Positions 33,801-42,499 of a stretch of DNA of 64,000 bases are shown here, in pieces (the first letter of the stretch is position 1; each line of letters starts with the position of its first letter). Source of the stretch: Paenibacillus dokdonensis. GTDB taxonomy: Bacteria > Bacillota > Bacilli > Paenibacillales > Paenibacillaceae. The stretch is taken from contig NZ_STGQ01000003.1 in NCBI RefSeq assembly GCF_004916975.1, positions 638,501-702,500 on the forward strand, read 5' to 3'. The translations under genes and the position numbers were made by a program. The notes beneath the pieces are model-generated. The model was not told the DNA's origin and did not search any database. It was given only the letters and a program-made list of their open reading frames with translations.

Positions 33801-36730
33801 GTTGACAGAGCCGCTTGGGCATCAAACCGGAGAACCTCGACGGTAAAGCTGTTGTATACCTTAAGTCTAATCTGATCTCGACATCTGCCCTGTTCAGCCG
33901 CCGCCTTGAGCCATCCGACCGATTCAGTCATATCCTTCTCCTGAATTAGAGCCGGCTTAATGTCGGGAACACGGCAAGCCAGCTCGGACAACTGTGCCAA
34001 TATGGACACTTTGTCACGAGTCAGCGTAACAGTTCCAAGATTAAATTGCCGGACCGTTTCATTCATCGTCCTCTGGCGATTCTCAAGCTCATCAGTAAAA
34101 CGTTTCAGGAGGATCCCAGCTTCCGCTTTCAAGTCCTGTGAATAAGATGACAGAATGGAATCCGCCCAAGGATGAGCATGCGGATTCCCGCAGTTCGCTC
34201 CAGCTGCGATCATTTCGGCTACTGTGTCATTCCATTGGATCAGGATATCGGAATTTAGAATTCCAATTGAATCGTCGTTAAAATGAACGACATCCGGAGC
34301 GTTACACGTTTGTTCATACATCGATATCACTTCAAATAATGTTAAACCAAACGAATGTTTACGATGCAAGGCCTCAACATAACCGTTTAACGACGATCGA
34401 AGCTGATGCAACCGCTCTGCTTGCCTTTGCCACGATTCGTCTGTCTGCAATCGCTGTACCTCAATCGATGCGTTTAATTGGTCCAAAACAGCTCGCTTGG
34501 TGCTTTTGTTTGAGTGAAGCTCCAAACAGAAGGGATTTAAGCCTATTTGTTCCAGTCTTCGCTGTACGACGGAAAGCGCCGCCATCTTTTCCGCTACAAA
34601 CAGCACTCTTTTCCCGTTCGCGAGAGCAGCAGCAATCATGTTCGTAATCGTCTGGGACTTTCCGGTACCTGGAGGTCCATGCAGCACGAAGCTTTGCCCC
34701 TTAACTGCAGCCCGAATCGCAGCCATTTGCGAAGAATCCGCGCTGATCGGAATCGCAAAATTGGCCGGATGCTCTTGATCAAGAGGCTTTTCCTTTTCCT
34801 CTACAGGTTCCCTCCATTGCAACTGTCCTTGAATAAGGCTGGCCACCACCTGATTCTCAGCCAATTGATCCGCACGATTGCGGATGTCATTCCACATCAC
34901 AAATTGCCCGAAAGAAAACAACCCCAGATAGGCAGTCTCCTCGACATCCCACCGGGAAACCTGGATTAACGCGTGCCTTAAAGTATTGAATATTTGTTTC
35001 AAAGCGATGCCTTTTTCATCTCTAGGAAGCGGATCCAGACCGTCGATTCCGATCCCGAAATCCTGTCTCAGCATCTCCAGCAACGTAATATTGATTTGAG
35101 GCTCCTCGTCTCTCGCCCGAATGACATATCCCTGACGGGAAGATTTCCGCAATATATCTACGGGAATCAACGCGATCGGCGCATATCGCGGTAGCTCGCT
35201 AACTGGTGACTCATACCATTTTAAAAGCCCCAATGCAAGAAATAGAGTGTTGGCCCCATTCTCTTCCAATGCAGTTCGCGCAGAACGGTAAATGTGAACC
35301 GTCCTTCTCTCTAGATCCTGCGCGCTCAAATCCGCCCTCAGCCGCTTGCGGTTAAATTCTTCCTCTAGCAACTTCGCAAGTGGATGATTTGCATTCACGC
35401 GTTGATATAAAATGGCATCGCGACCGTTATCCTCCCAATCGCTCGGTCTTGCCAGCAGTTGAAACTCATTTCCGTCAGCCAGGGCATCTTCTAAGTCGCC
35501 TAGTTGGGCAGAGATCAGCGGAATGCATGATTTGGACAGACGAAAGTTAAGGAGCGAGTTACGCAGGGTAAGATCAAGGAGTTTGCGTTCCCATTGTTTT
35601 TGCCGTGTTGCAGGCTTCAATGTTTCGACTTCCTGCGGTTTTTCCAACACCTCGAGAAGTTCCGGTGCTGCGCTGCTATTTGACTGTGACAGCTTCGGCT
35701 CTTCAACAACCCACCCATTTGTCCCCTTCGCGCGAAGTGGCAGCGGACGAATCGCTGCTGCCCTTGCCCGTCTAATGTCTATCATGCAATCAAATAAATT
35801 GGGATCTGTTAAATGCGTCTCCGCCAATACAGCTGCCTGGTCAAAGTTAATAAGCTCACCTTTCACAAAAGAGGTGGACTCCACGACACATAACTCGTTA
35901 ATGCCTGGTGCGAGTCTCTTGGTCAATACCGAAATATCGTCCTGTACCGTTTCCGAGAACGTCTCCTCTACAAGCCAAACCCCGGCAAACGCATGCTCTT
36001 CCGTAAAAACGATTAATGGATGGAGTCCCACCGCCTCCATGCAAGCAGCATAAAGCATGGACAGATCAAGACAGTTTCCCATGCCATGTGCAAAGATCGT
36101 CTCCGGAAGGCGAACGCGTTGACCTATTTGCTCGAAGCTGGGCGGTGCGACGCAATAGGAAATTTCCCGATTTTGCAAAGCTGAATAAATCGCCGCTGCC
36201 TGTATACGAACCCTGTTCGGATCCTTACTCTGATAGGCTGTAAACGAAGGGCTGCCGGACCACTTCTCCAATATAGCTCCCGCTTCTCGTACGAGCTCGG
36301 TCACTTGATGATGATTCGGTGTCACAAATGCTGCTGTCATTTCAGGCAAAACAGCAAGCCCGCTCCATTCATCAAAAGCTAGTACCGAAATGGAACCGCG
36401 CTCCTGATAGATTTCCGCCTCATTTTGCCATATCGTCAACGTTAATGAGCCCGTCAATCGTTCAGACAAATCCCCAAAAAATGAAGTCGACATATGTAGA
36501 TCAACGGTTCCTATATCCATGGATTGACCTGCAGGAAGAATGTCAAAACTCTTCTTCCATTCAAAAGCGAACTGCGGTTCCGATGTAAGCTTAACCGTAA
36601 TTTCGATAAGATCTTCGTCTGCTGTGTTGGTTAATATAATATTCCTTACAATTGGAACATGATTCTGCTGCATGGCATAATTCACCGTTTCGCAATACAG
36701 CCACTTGCAAGATATTTTGCTCTCCAACAC
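30857..36730 (-). CDS. giant DUF4011 helicase-nuclease, putative defence protein
   Basis: A 1957-residue multidomain protein. In order: a beta-rich N-terminus; a transglutaminase-like fold with Cys in HGMGNCLDLSMLYAACMEA (about 215-235) and His in EEHAFAGVWL (about 250); the DUF4011 helix RKQWERKLLDLTLRNSLLNF (about 377); an SF1 helicase with GPPGTGKSQT (about 684), IIIFDEASQVPTAQAV (about 1325), GDPKQLPP and NVAVSRAR; and a Vsr/MTES-like nuclease. The nuclease has GYRVDLGVLEP (about 1643), GILLDG and ARDRNILREEVLGQLGWNLL. A C-terminal DUF3320-like region ends the protein. TTG start behind GGGAGG. Proteins of this class occur in defence islands; the exact mechanism is not known to me. Confidence 0.85.
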   Translation of the reverse strand: MLESKISCKWLYCETVNYAMQQNHVPIVRNIILTNTADEDLIEITVKLTSEPQFAFEWKKSFDILPAGQSMDIGTVDLHMSTSFFGDLSERLTGSLTLTIWQNEAEIYQERGSISVLAFDEWSGLAVLPEMTAAFVTPNHHQVTELVREAGAILEKWSGSPSFTAYQSKDPNRVRIQAAAIYSALQNREISYCVAPPSFEQIGQRVRLPETIFAHGMGNCLDLSMLYAACMEAVGLHPLIVFTEEHAFAGVWLVEETFSETVQDDISVLTKRLAPGINELCVVESTSFVKGELINFDQAAVLAETHLTDPNLFDCMIDIRRARAAAIRPLPLRAKGTNGWVVEEPKLSQSNSSAAPELLEVLEKPQEVETLKPATRQKQWERKLLDLTLRNSLLNFRLSKSCIPLISAQLGDLEDALADGNEFQLLARPSDWEDNGRDAILYQRVNANHPLAKLLEEEFNRKRLRADLSAQDLERRTVHIYRSARTALEENGANTLFLALGLLKWYESPVSELPRYAPIALIPVDILRKSSRQGYVIRARDEEPQINITLLEMLRQDFGIGIDGLDPLPRDEKGIALKQIFNTLRHALIQVSRWDVEETAYLGLFSFGQFVMWNDIRNRADQLAENQVVASLIQGQLQWREPVEEKEKPLDQEHPANFAIPISADSSQMAAIRAAVKGQSFVLHGPPGTGKSQTITNMIAAALANGKRVLFVAEKMAALSVVQRRLEQIGLNPFCLELHSNKSTKRAVLDQLNASIEVQRLQTDESWQRQAERLHQLRSSLNGYVEALHRKHSFGLTLFEVISMYEQTCNAPDVVHFNDDSIGILNSDILIQWNDTVAEMIAAGANCGNPHAHPWADSILSSYSQDLKAEAGILLKRFTDELENRQRTMNETVRQFNLGTVTLTRDKVSILAQLSELACRVPDIKPALIQEKDMTESVGWLKAAAEQGRCRDQIRLKVYNSFTVEVLRFDAQAALSTWDSLELKWFLLKWTGQNRIYNMMKRMAVSVQAISKTDVRTYLLEIIQLQEEEQKLNAAKDIASPYLGSSLMWDDEGKWDGLEEACEWLNMWQKLLISWFANASEANQARQQMADMLVGLRQDAGSNRSLVELLRCHEQVGKLEMELEQLLQLEFGQMANQFQDADWHDVLLDKVNAWISDLDQLRDWSIWRRVRLHAEEIGLLPLIIPYERGNLSSNQLKDAFERGLYKKTANYIITRDEQLKSFTGNVFEETISRFKEADTQYMKCTRQEIAARLSARVPQMTQEASQSSEAGILQRAIRSGGRNVSIRKLFEQIPNLLPRLVPCMLMSPISVAQYLDPDHFQFDIIIFDEASQVPTAQAVGALARGKQSIIVGDPKQLPPTSFFSKSSQETEDEDAALQDMESILDDCLALGMPERHLTWHYRSRHESLIAFSNGYYYDNKLMTFPSPDEPVSSVKWCPVDGFYDRGRTKQNRAEGAAVIREIIRRIKDPVLRLRSLGVVTFSSIQQTLIEDLLEEAMLQEPELEILLAQLPEPLFIKNLENVQGDERDVILFSVGYGPDVSGKVSLNFGPLNRQGGWRRLNVAVSRARYEMLIYSTLHAHHLNASRISSQGVLGLKAFLEYAEKGKRILPAGETSSNAYTASHVHRSLASELKSRGYQTDLYVGASGYRVDLGVLEPKSDQYILGILLDGLMYQNAESARDRNILREEVLGQLGWNLLRVWSPDWWENREGVIRRIIEAIERGKEVKQLQIESKAQVAATGEYPIFERLQTSDPSVDVKLQSKTPEEMQTYQICALEAVPLGADLFHSQEYSELIMGQIKKVIQEEGPVSRSLLSKRLLQAWGIARLGAKLDQRFTELLSRIKPNFTESEGVTFYWPESLKPSEYGIYRVSTDESQRRVAEDLPPEEVAVAVKSILASQISLPYEELMKQAVKTLGYARSGSALEKAIKSGIEKAIELGYIYKDEHQRVVLGEEKAL

Positions 36731-36852
36731 TCTAACCTCCCATCTAGCTCTGTCTCAGTTCTTTGGACCTATAACGATTACCAATTAGTTCTATAATAAC
36801 ACTAGATTATGGATATATCTGCTATTTTCGACACTGGGTTGGAGAAAAATAA

Positions 36853-36881
36853 AGGATGATTCGCAACATGCGAATCATCCT
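36853..36881 (-). terminator. perfect 13-bp hairpin with minus-strand T-tract
   Basis: AGGATGATTCGCA pairs perfectly with TGCGAATCATCCT over a 3-base loop. On the minus strand it is followed by TTTATTTTT. It would stop transcripts reaching the helicase gene from the sugar locus on the right. Confidence 0.75.
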
Positions 36882-36889
36882 AAACAGAA

Positions 36890-37369
36890 ATGCTGTACAT
36901 GCAAACGAGAGCCGCTTGCTGTTTCACCCAAGTGCCAACACGCTTTTCCGCTCAAAATAAACGGCCAAACGATTCAGCAATTTCTCGAGTCCATTTAAAC
37001 ACCTAGAAGCGAGGTTAAACGTTAGTTCATTTGCGTTGTACTAGGCTTGGATGATTATGACTCAAGAAACGCCCCATTCTCTACTTTTCGACTGATCAAC
37101 AGGCTAGACGATTGGATCTCCCTGGGTCACGTCGCCGACTTTCTTCCGAATCCAGTCCTCCTAACCTGCAAGATCTAAGGTGGTATTGGACATTCCTTAT
37201 CCAATCTCGCCGGCCAACCTGGTTTCAGCCACCTGTTCCAGGGTTTTCCACCAAGCCCTCCTCACGCATCCTTACGGGCTGCGCACGGCCTGTTTTCAGC
37301 TATGCACTTCCGCCACCTCGCGGTATTCTGGAGACTTCCACTTCATTCTCTGCGCGCTGCCAAGCGCAC
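36890..37369 (-). other. possible decayed group II intron (class C type), 5' part
   Basis: The stretch has no gene, though it is GC-rich and full of short helices. On the minus strand it begins GTGCGCTTGGCAGCGCGC directly after the T-run of a terminator hairpin, the insertion site preferred by class C group II introns. It goes on with blocks that look like intron domain I (such as GGTGGCTGAAACCAGG). No reverse transcriptase frame and no clear domain V are visible. The identity is suggestive only; another structured RNA or repeat is possible. Confidence 0.3.
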
Positions 37370-37400
37370 AAAAGTCCGCGAACCTCGCGGACTTTTGTGC
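37370..37400 (-). terminator. intrinsic terminator of the MFS operon
   Basis: AAAAGTCCGCGA pairs with TCGCGGACTTTT across an ACC loop (16 bp if the GCAC/GTGC flanks are counted). It is perfect and symmetrical, with a T-run within the stem. It lies 110 bases past the MFS gene. Confidence 0.75.
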
Positions 37401-37510
37401 ATTTATGTTATTCGTCTTCAGTTTGCTGATTTGTTTTTCTAGCCCGTACTTCAAGTACGCTGCCTCTCAAAATAACGGTAGTTTCCCAGTGATACTATGA
37501 AATATGGCTA

Positions 37511-38719
37511 TTAATTAAATTGTTTGCTTTGTGTGCTAACTTGATTCTCAGTCGTCCGGAACGAATGCCGTAACAAGAAGAAACCGATAAATCCGCAGAT
37601 CGTGACTCCGAAACAAATCCGGTACAATGCGGAGGCTCCAAGATTCTCGAACATCCATCCGCCGAGTATGCCTGCAACAATTCCGGATACACCTCCCCAC
37701 GTCAGACCATAAACGGCTTGCCCGCTGGAGCGATATTCACCGGGCACAAGATGCGAAGTGAGCTGTGTCCCAATATAGTAATAGCCTCCGAATGTAATAG
37801 AATGCAGCAATTGGATGAATATAACCTGTATTGCCGAAACCGCTACGGACATCAATAACCAGCGCGCCGAAAAGAGTAGGCAGATCACGGTCAGCCAGGT
37901 CAGCATTGTACGTGAATTTTTCTTCAAAAAACGATCCAACAATAAAAATACGGGTACTTCCAGAATCGCCGTGGCAAAGGCAGACCAACCGACAACCGTA
38001 TCCGTTCCGCCCAAGCCTTTAATGTAAATACCGAGAAAGGTCGCGTTAATCGAGTTGGGGATCGAAATGAGTACGCCCAAACAAACGAAGATCAAAAAGT
38101 ATTTATTTCGAAACACCATGAAATATCCTTTATTTGTAAATTTATCTATCTGTGCTCTTTCGTTGCCGCTTGGCATCAGGAAGGTAAAGAAAATGGCGAA
38201 TAGCAGCATCACATCGAATACGATCCAGAGCTTGCTTATTCCCAGCCAACCAATGATCGGTCCGGCCGCGACCGCAATAAGCGCCCACCCCAGCGACCCC
38301 CACGCACGAAACTCTCCAAACTTACGGTTGGTTCCTTCGATAACGTTAAGGATCAAGCTGTTGCTTTGTGTAAACAGCGGGCTCTGAAACATGAAATAAA
38401 ACAGCATTAAACTATAAATCAATGTGTAGGATTCCATCATAAATACAAATTGCATGCATGTGAAATTACCGATCAGGCAAATAATCAGAATGCGCTTGTT
38501 GTTGCGAAACCGGTCTGCACAATACGCCCAGAATGGATTAGCTACCAGCCCGATGAGCGGACCGCCGGCTACCAGAAGCCCGATCTGCACATTGGAAAAC
38601 CCGGTATCCTTGAGATATAACGCGAAGAACGTGCTATAAATAGCCAAGGCCCCATAAAGCACAAAGTTGAACACCTTCAGCATTCCAAGCATATTCCGGT
38701 TTATCATTTGATCCGACAT
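37511..38719 (-). CDS. MFS transporter (LacY-like/MFS_1_like type)
   Basis: A 402-residue permease with 12 predicted spans. The A-loop between helices 2 and 3 reads PFWAYCADRFRNNKRI, a degenerate form of the MFS D-x-x-x-R motif. Helix 5-6 shows KFGEFRAWGSLGWALIAVAAG, typical of the nucleoside/LacY-like branch (FGxxRxWGSLGWA). The C-half has VPGEYRSSGQAVYG. It ends a run of co-directional sugar genes and follows the Gfo/Idh/MocA gene by 14 bases, so it likely moves a sugar or a product of that pathway. Confidence 0.85.
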   Translation of the reverse strand: MSDQMINRNMLGMLKVFNFVLYGALAIYSTFFALYLKDTGFSNVQIGLLVAGGPLIGLVANPFWAYCADRFRNNKRILIICLIGNFTCMQFVFMMESYTLIYSLMLFYFMFQSPLFTQSNSLILNVIEGTNRKFGEFRAWGSLGWALIAVAAGPIIGWLGISKLWIVFDVMLLFAIFFTFLMPSGNERAQIDKFTNKGYFMVFRNKYFLIFVCLGVLISIPNSINATFLGIYIKGLGGTDTVVGWSAFATAILEVPVFLLLDRFLKKNSRTMLTWLTVICLLFSARWLLMSVAVSAIQVIFIQLLHSITFGGYYYIGTQLTSHLVPGEYRSSGQAVYGLTWGGVSGIVAGILGGWMFENLGASALYRICFGVTICGFIGFFLLRHSFRTTENQVSTQSKQFN

Positions 38720-38733
38720 GATTCCTTCATCCC

Positions 38734-39861
38734 TTACAATTTGACGTTGGTCGACGCAGAATGCGTGATGATCTCCTCCGCAGTTACTTCGCGTCCCAGC
38801 CGGTCGGACAGGTACACGCCTTCACTGATCAGCATGGTTTGCAGCGCAATCTCCGCTGTTGGCAGAAGGGGTACTCTTCCCTGCAGGGCTGCGATCCAAT
38901 GATGTTGTGAAGAACTGTAAGCGTCATAATCCGCCTTGAGCCTGCTCCAACGAAGCTCCATGTCGTCCAGGTTCACGTTGCTGTCCAGGTCCATGTCCGC
39001 TATGGTCGTATGAAAGCTTAGTCCGCTCGTCTGAGATATGGAAGAATACGAAGGGAGCCGAATCCCGCCTTTGCTGCCTACCAGGCTGGACCCTTCAAAA
39101 CCTCCCATATGTATGGACCACGCCTCGATGAGATCAAGCGTTAACCCGCCTTCGAATCGGATAAATCCAAGACCCAGCTCCTCGACGTCGAACCCGGATT
39201 CGGTTCTTCTTGCCGCGTCCATATCCATTTCTTGATACACTTTGCCGGATACGCTTTTTACCTTCGGTGAATCCAAAAGATATAACATCTGGGCAATGTG
39301 ATAAACCCCCATGTCGAGTAAGGCGCCTCCTGCCGCGGTTTCCTTTCGGTTGAAAAACTTGGTGCCATAGCCATCCACGAACGGACGTCCTCTGCGCCGA
39401 AACCCCGTTGATCGGGCATGATAAAGCTTGCCCAAACTTCCTTCCTCGATCAGTGCTTTGGCGGCTTTCGTCTCTTTTCTATACAACGTGTTCAGTTGAA
39501 TATGAAGCATCTTATTGCAGGCTTTGGCCTTTTCCAGCATCGAATTGCCGTCATAATAGGTCCCGGCAATCGGTTTTTCACAATACACATGTTTCCCTGC
39601 CTCAAGCGCTTCATTGGTTACAGGTGCATGGAAGTTGTTATGGAGGCAGACATCGACGGCATCGATGTCCGTACGTCTCAGCATCTCCCTAAAATCGGTG
39701 TAAACATCCTTGATATGAAATTGGCCGGCTACTTTTCGAGCTGCCTGTTCATTAATATCGCAGACAGCCACAACCTCAGCATCTGCGATATCCGCATAGT
39801 TCTTCAGATGCGTTATTCCAATTAATCCTACACCGATAATACCGATTCGAATTTTGCTCAT
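38734..39861 (-). CDS. Gfo/Idh/MocA family oxidoreductase
   Basis: A 375-residue NAD(P)-dependent dehydrogenase. It has the Rossmann motif GVGLIGITHLKNYA, the catalytic EKP in VYCEKPIAGTYYDGNSML, and the conserved histidine region GALLDMGVYHIAQMLYLLD. The start at 39861 follows AGGAG by 9 bases; the longer frame to 39879 includes the ribosome site. It lies between the isomerase gene (48 bases) and the MFS gene (14 bases), so these three are probably cotranscribed and act on one sugar or polyol. It is only distantly like the pair at 8-10 kb. Confidence 0.9.
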   Translation of the reverse strand: MSKIRIGIIGVGLIGITHLKNYADIADAEVVAVCDINEQAARKVAGQFHIKDVYTDFREMLRRTDIDAVDVCLHNNFHAPVTNEALEAGKHVYCEKPIAGTYYDGNSMLEKAKACNKMLHIQLNTLYRKETKAAKALIEEGSLGKLYHARSTGFRRRGRPFVDGYGTKFFNRKETAAGGALLDMGVYHIAQMLYLLDSPKVKSVSGKVYQEMDMDAARRTESGFDVEELGLGFIRFEGGLTLDLIEAWSIHMGGFEGSSLVGSKGGIRLPSYSSISQTSGLSFHTTIADMDLDSNVNLDDMELRWSRLKADYDAYSSSQHHWIAALQGRVPLLPTAEIALQTMLISEGVYLSDRLGREVTAEEIITHSASTNVKL

Positions 39862-39909
39862 TTGTATTCGCTCCTTCATCCCAATTTTTCTGAAAGCTAT
39901 TCATACCTG

Positions 39910-40725
39910 TTAATTTACTTTCGACAATACTTTTTTCATGGCGGCAACGGCCCACTCAACCTCAACATATTGATTATCTGGTGCATTATGTTCGATTGCC
40001 CAATATTCTTTAAATCCGCTGTCATGCAATGTTTGTGCAATTCGAATCGCCCGATCCTCCGCAGCCAGCGTATTTCCTCCAAAATGGACATGTGAGGCCC
40101 ATGGCGCGATAATCGAGTCTCCCAGCTCAGCATCAACCTTCCAGCGGTCAACATGCAGCAGAATACCGAAATTCGGATGGTTGACGGCCTCTGCGATCTG
40201 CTTCAGAAAATGAGGATTAAGAGACGGCCCCATATGGTTCTCCGGGCCAACTTTACTGCCAAAATCAGCAGCAATCCGGCTATACTCCTGATATCTTTGT
40301 ACGATATGCTCAAATTGTTCTTGACTCATATCGAAGAAATCACCATTAGGATCATTCGAATACGAGCCGCCTGTGTCAATTCGCACCGTCTGAGCACCAA
40401 GTATTTCTGCTGCACGCAAATGCTTTAACGCATTTTGATATTGCTGCTCGCGTCTTTCTTTGTCCTGGTCCCATAATGAAGCCGTATCAATGGCAAAGTT
40501 AACGACTGTCATTTCTTTCTCATCCAAGGCTTCGCGAATTTTGTGAAGATAATCATCATCCGCCAATTCCCATACGGGCCCTCTTTTATCCACAAAGAAC
40601 CCGTTATACAGATCAACTACGTTCAGACCGTAACGGTATTTTACCGTTTCCAGATAGCCAAAAACGTCCATTTTACCTTGTACAAATGTGTTTTGAAACG
40701 AATATCCTCCAATAGATACCTTCAT
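39910..40725 (-). CDS. sugar phosphate isomerase/epimerase (xylose isomerase-like TIM barrel)
   Basis: A 271-residue TIM-barrel protein of AP endonuclease family 2. Metal-site segments are visible: VRIDTGGSYSND, KVGPENHMGPSL (metal-ligand Glu), ILLHVDRWKVD, SHVHFGGN and YWAIEHNAPDN. GGGAG lies 10 bases before the ATG, inside the end of the binding-protein gene region (gap 6 bases). With the oxidoreductase next to it, it forms the usual isomerase-dehydrogenase pair of inositol or rare-sugar pathways. The substrate is not identified. Confidence 0.85.
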   Translation of the reverse strand: MKVSIGGYSFQNTFVQGKMDVFGYLETVKYRYGLNVVDLYNGFFVDKRGPVWELADDDYLHKIREALDEKEMTVVNFAIDTASLWDQDKERREQQYQNALKHLRAAEILGAQTVRIDTGGSYSNDPNGDFFDMSQEQFEHIVQRYQEYSRIAADFGSKVGPENHMGPSLNPHFLKQIAEAVNHPNFGILLHVDRWKVDAELGDSIIAPWASHVHFGGNTLAAEDRAIRIAQTLHDSGFKEYWAIEHNAPDNQYVEVEWAVAAMKKVLSKVN

Positions 40726-40731
40726 TTAAGC

Positions 40732-42261
40732 TCAACTCCCTGTCTTATTGTTTTTTTCTGCCCATTCATTTAATTGCTTCTGCTTCTCTGCAATAACTTT
40801 GTCAATGCCAGCAGCATGAAGTGCAGCATTGAATTTGGGAAGATTGACTTCCGGATCCAGAGCACCGTTCTCCAGGCCGCTTTGGAATTGACGAACAACG
40901 TTTGTAATCGCTGCTAATTCCGTTTTCACCGGCGATGGGTTGTAGGTGAAGCCGAGGGCTGCAGATTTTTTGGATTCCCGATTGTATTGATCCATCTCCT
41001 CCCATAGATCAGGATTATCTGTGACCCAAGTATAGGATAGAAGCTGATTGCCAAACATCCATCCTTGGCGCATGTTGTAACCGCTGTTTGTCGCATTGAC
41101 GCCAGGTGGGAAATCAATTGATTTTTCGCCGACCTTCACGTAGTGCTTGCCTTCAATCCCCCAGTCGATCAGGTTGATCAAATCTCTATCCGAGTTCAAC
41201 AGGTTCAGGAACATCATGGCGCGTTCCGGATCTTTGGAATTAGAGGGTATACCGAGCATAATTGCAGTAATATTGGTTGTACTCGTTATTTGTTTGCCCA
41301 GATTGATCAGCTCAAGCTTCGTATTAACACGCTGTTCCGTTTGCGCAAGCGCACCCGGCTTGCCTTTTTGAATGACTCCGAAACCGACGTTCGCCTTGAT
41401 TAGATCGACCGCTGATTCTTTGCTTGTCGCCGCATCCTTGCTGATATAACCCGCTTCATACCAACGTCTGGCTGTTTTTATCAGCTTCTCGTACTCCGGG
41501 GTTTCGAATAAATTCACGACCTTGAGGTCATCCAAACTATCCAATACGCCAATGTAATCCCCCAGAATGTCCCAGCTATTTTCCAGAATACGATCCACGA
41601 TCGAAGCCGAGGCGCCTGGCTTGCCAAGTGGGGTAATATTGGGCTCATTCTTGTGAATGGTCTCAAGAATCGGATCCAAATCGTCCAGCGTCTTCACCTT
41701 ACTTGCATCGAGATTATATTTATCGAGCAGATCCTTGCGCATCAGAACGTTGGTATTGGAGGCAAAGTCCCTGATACTTGGAATGGCGTAGATTTTGCCT
41801 TCAACTTTGGTAGCCTCCAGTATTTCCGGCTGGAAGGCTTTCGTAATGTCTTGACCATGGGTTTGAAGCAGATCATCCAGCGGCAGCAGTTGTCCTTGCG
41901 CTACTTGTCTTGAAAAGTCCGTGCCTCCCGTCACGATTAAATCGACTTGTTCATTTCCAGTGAGCATGAGAATGGTTTGCTGATCTCAGGCTGCGGGTTC
42001 AATTATTTCCAGTTTGACTGTCGCATTTATTTTTTCGAGCGTGATTTTGCTCATCTCTTTTTCAACGAGTTCCAAATCTTTCTGAGCCGGTCCATAAAAG
42101 ACAAGCTTCACCTCATATGGCGGCAGCTTCCTGTCACCTGTTTCGGTGGTTCCCTCCTCTCCCGCAACCACGGCATTCGTGTTCGATTCTTTGCCGCAGC
42201 CTGCCAGCAGCAGAGTCAACATTGTCATGATCAATAGCATGATACCAATCCTGTTACGCAT
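40732..42261 (-). pseudogene. LplA-type sugar-binding lipoprotein with in-frame TGA
   Basis: The gene encodes an extracellular solute-binding protein of about 508 residues: lipobox signal (IGIMLLIMTMLTLLLAGC), then LPPYEVKLVFYGPAQKDLEL. At codon 92 (41986-41988) a TGA interrupts the frame, which then runs on unchanged as DQQTILMLTGNEQVDLIVTG to the normal end. Family members usually carry a tryptophan (TGG) near this spot, so a single G-to-A change is likely. The start at 42261 follows GGGAGGGG by 5 bases. The uptake system may be inactive, or the stop may be read through or be a sequence error. Confidence 0.85.
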
Positions 42262-42306
42262 ATATGCCCCTCCCATATTAATCATTTACGATCCATTTTA
42301 GTGCGT

Positions 42307-42473
42307 GTTCAAAAAGGTCGGTTTTCAGCACCGAGAAGGTTGAATGAAGTTAGGGCCTGAGGAGCGGAGCGTACGTTTTGGGTACGTGAGTACCGGAAGG
42401 CCCGGCTGAATTCAAGATTCGAAGCTGAGTTGCCCCCTGATTCACTTCGTGATCAAAAGCGGACTTTTTGAAC
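42307..42473. repeat. 167-bp palindromic intergenic repeat (MITE-like)
   Basis: The element starts GTTCAAAAAGGTCGG and ends with the inverse CGGACTTTTTGAAC. Its arms fold back over most of the length, with an inner ACGTTTTGGGTACGT region. It lies between the binding-protein and permease genes of one operon. I recall very similar blocks scattered through Paenibacillus genomes, but cannot check this. It encodes nothing. Confidence 0.65.
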
Positions 42474-42499
42474 TACCTCTTTTAGAACGAATGACAGCT

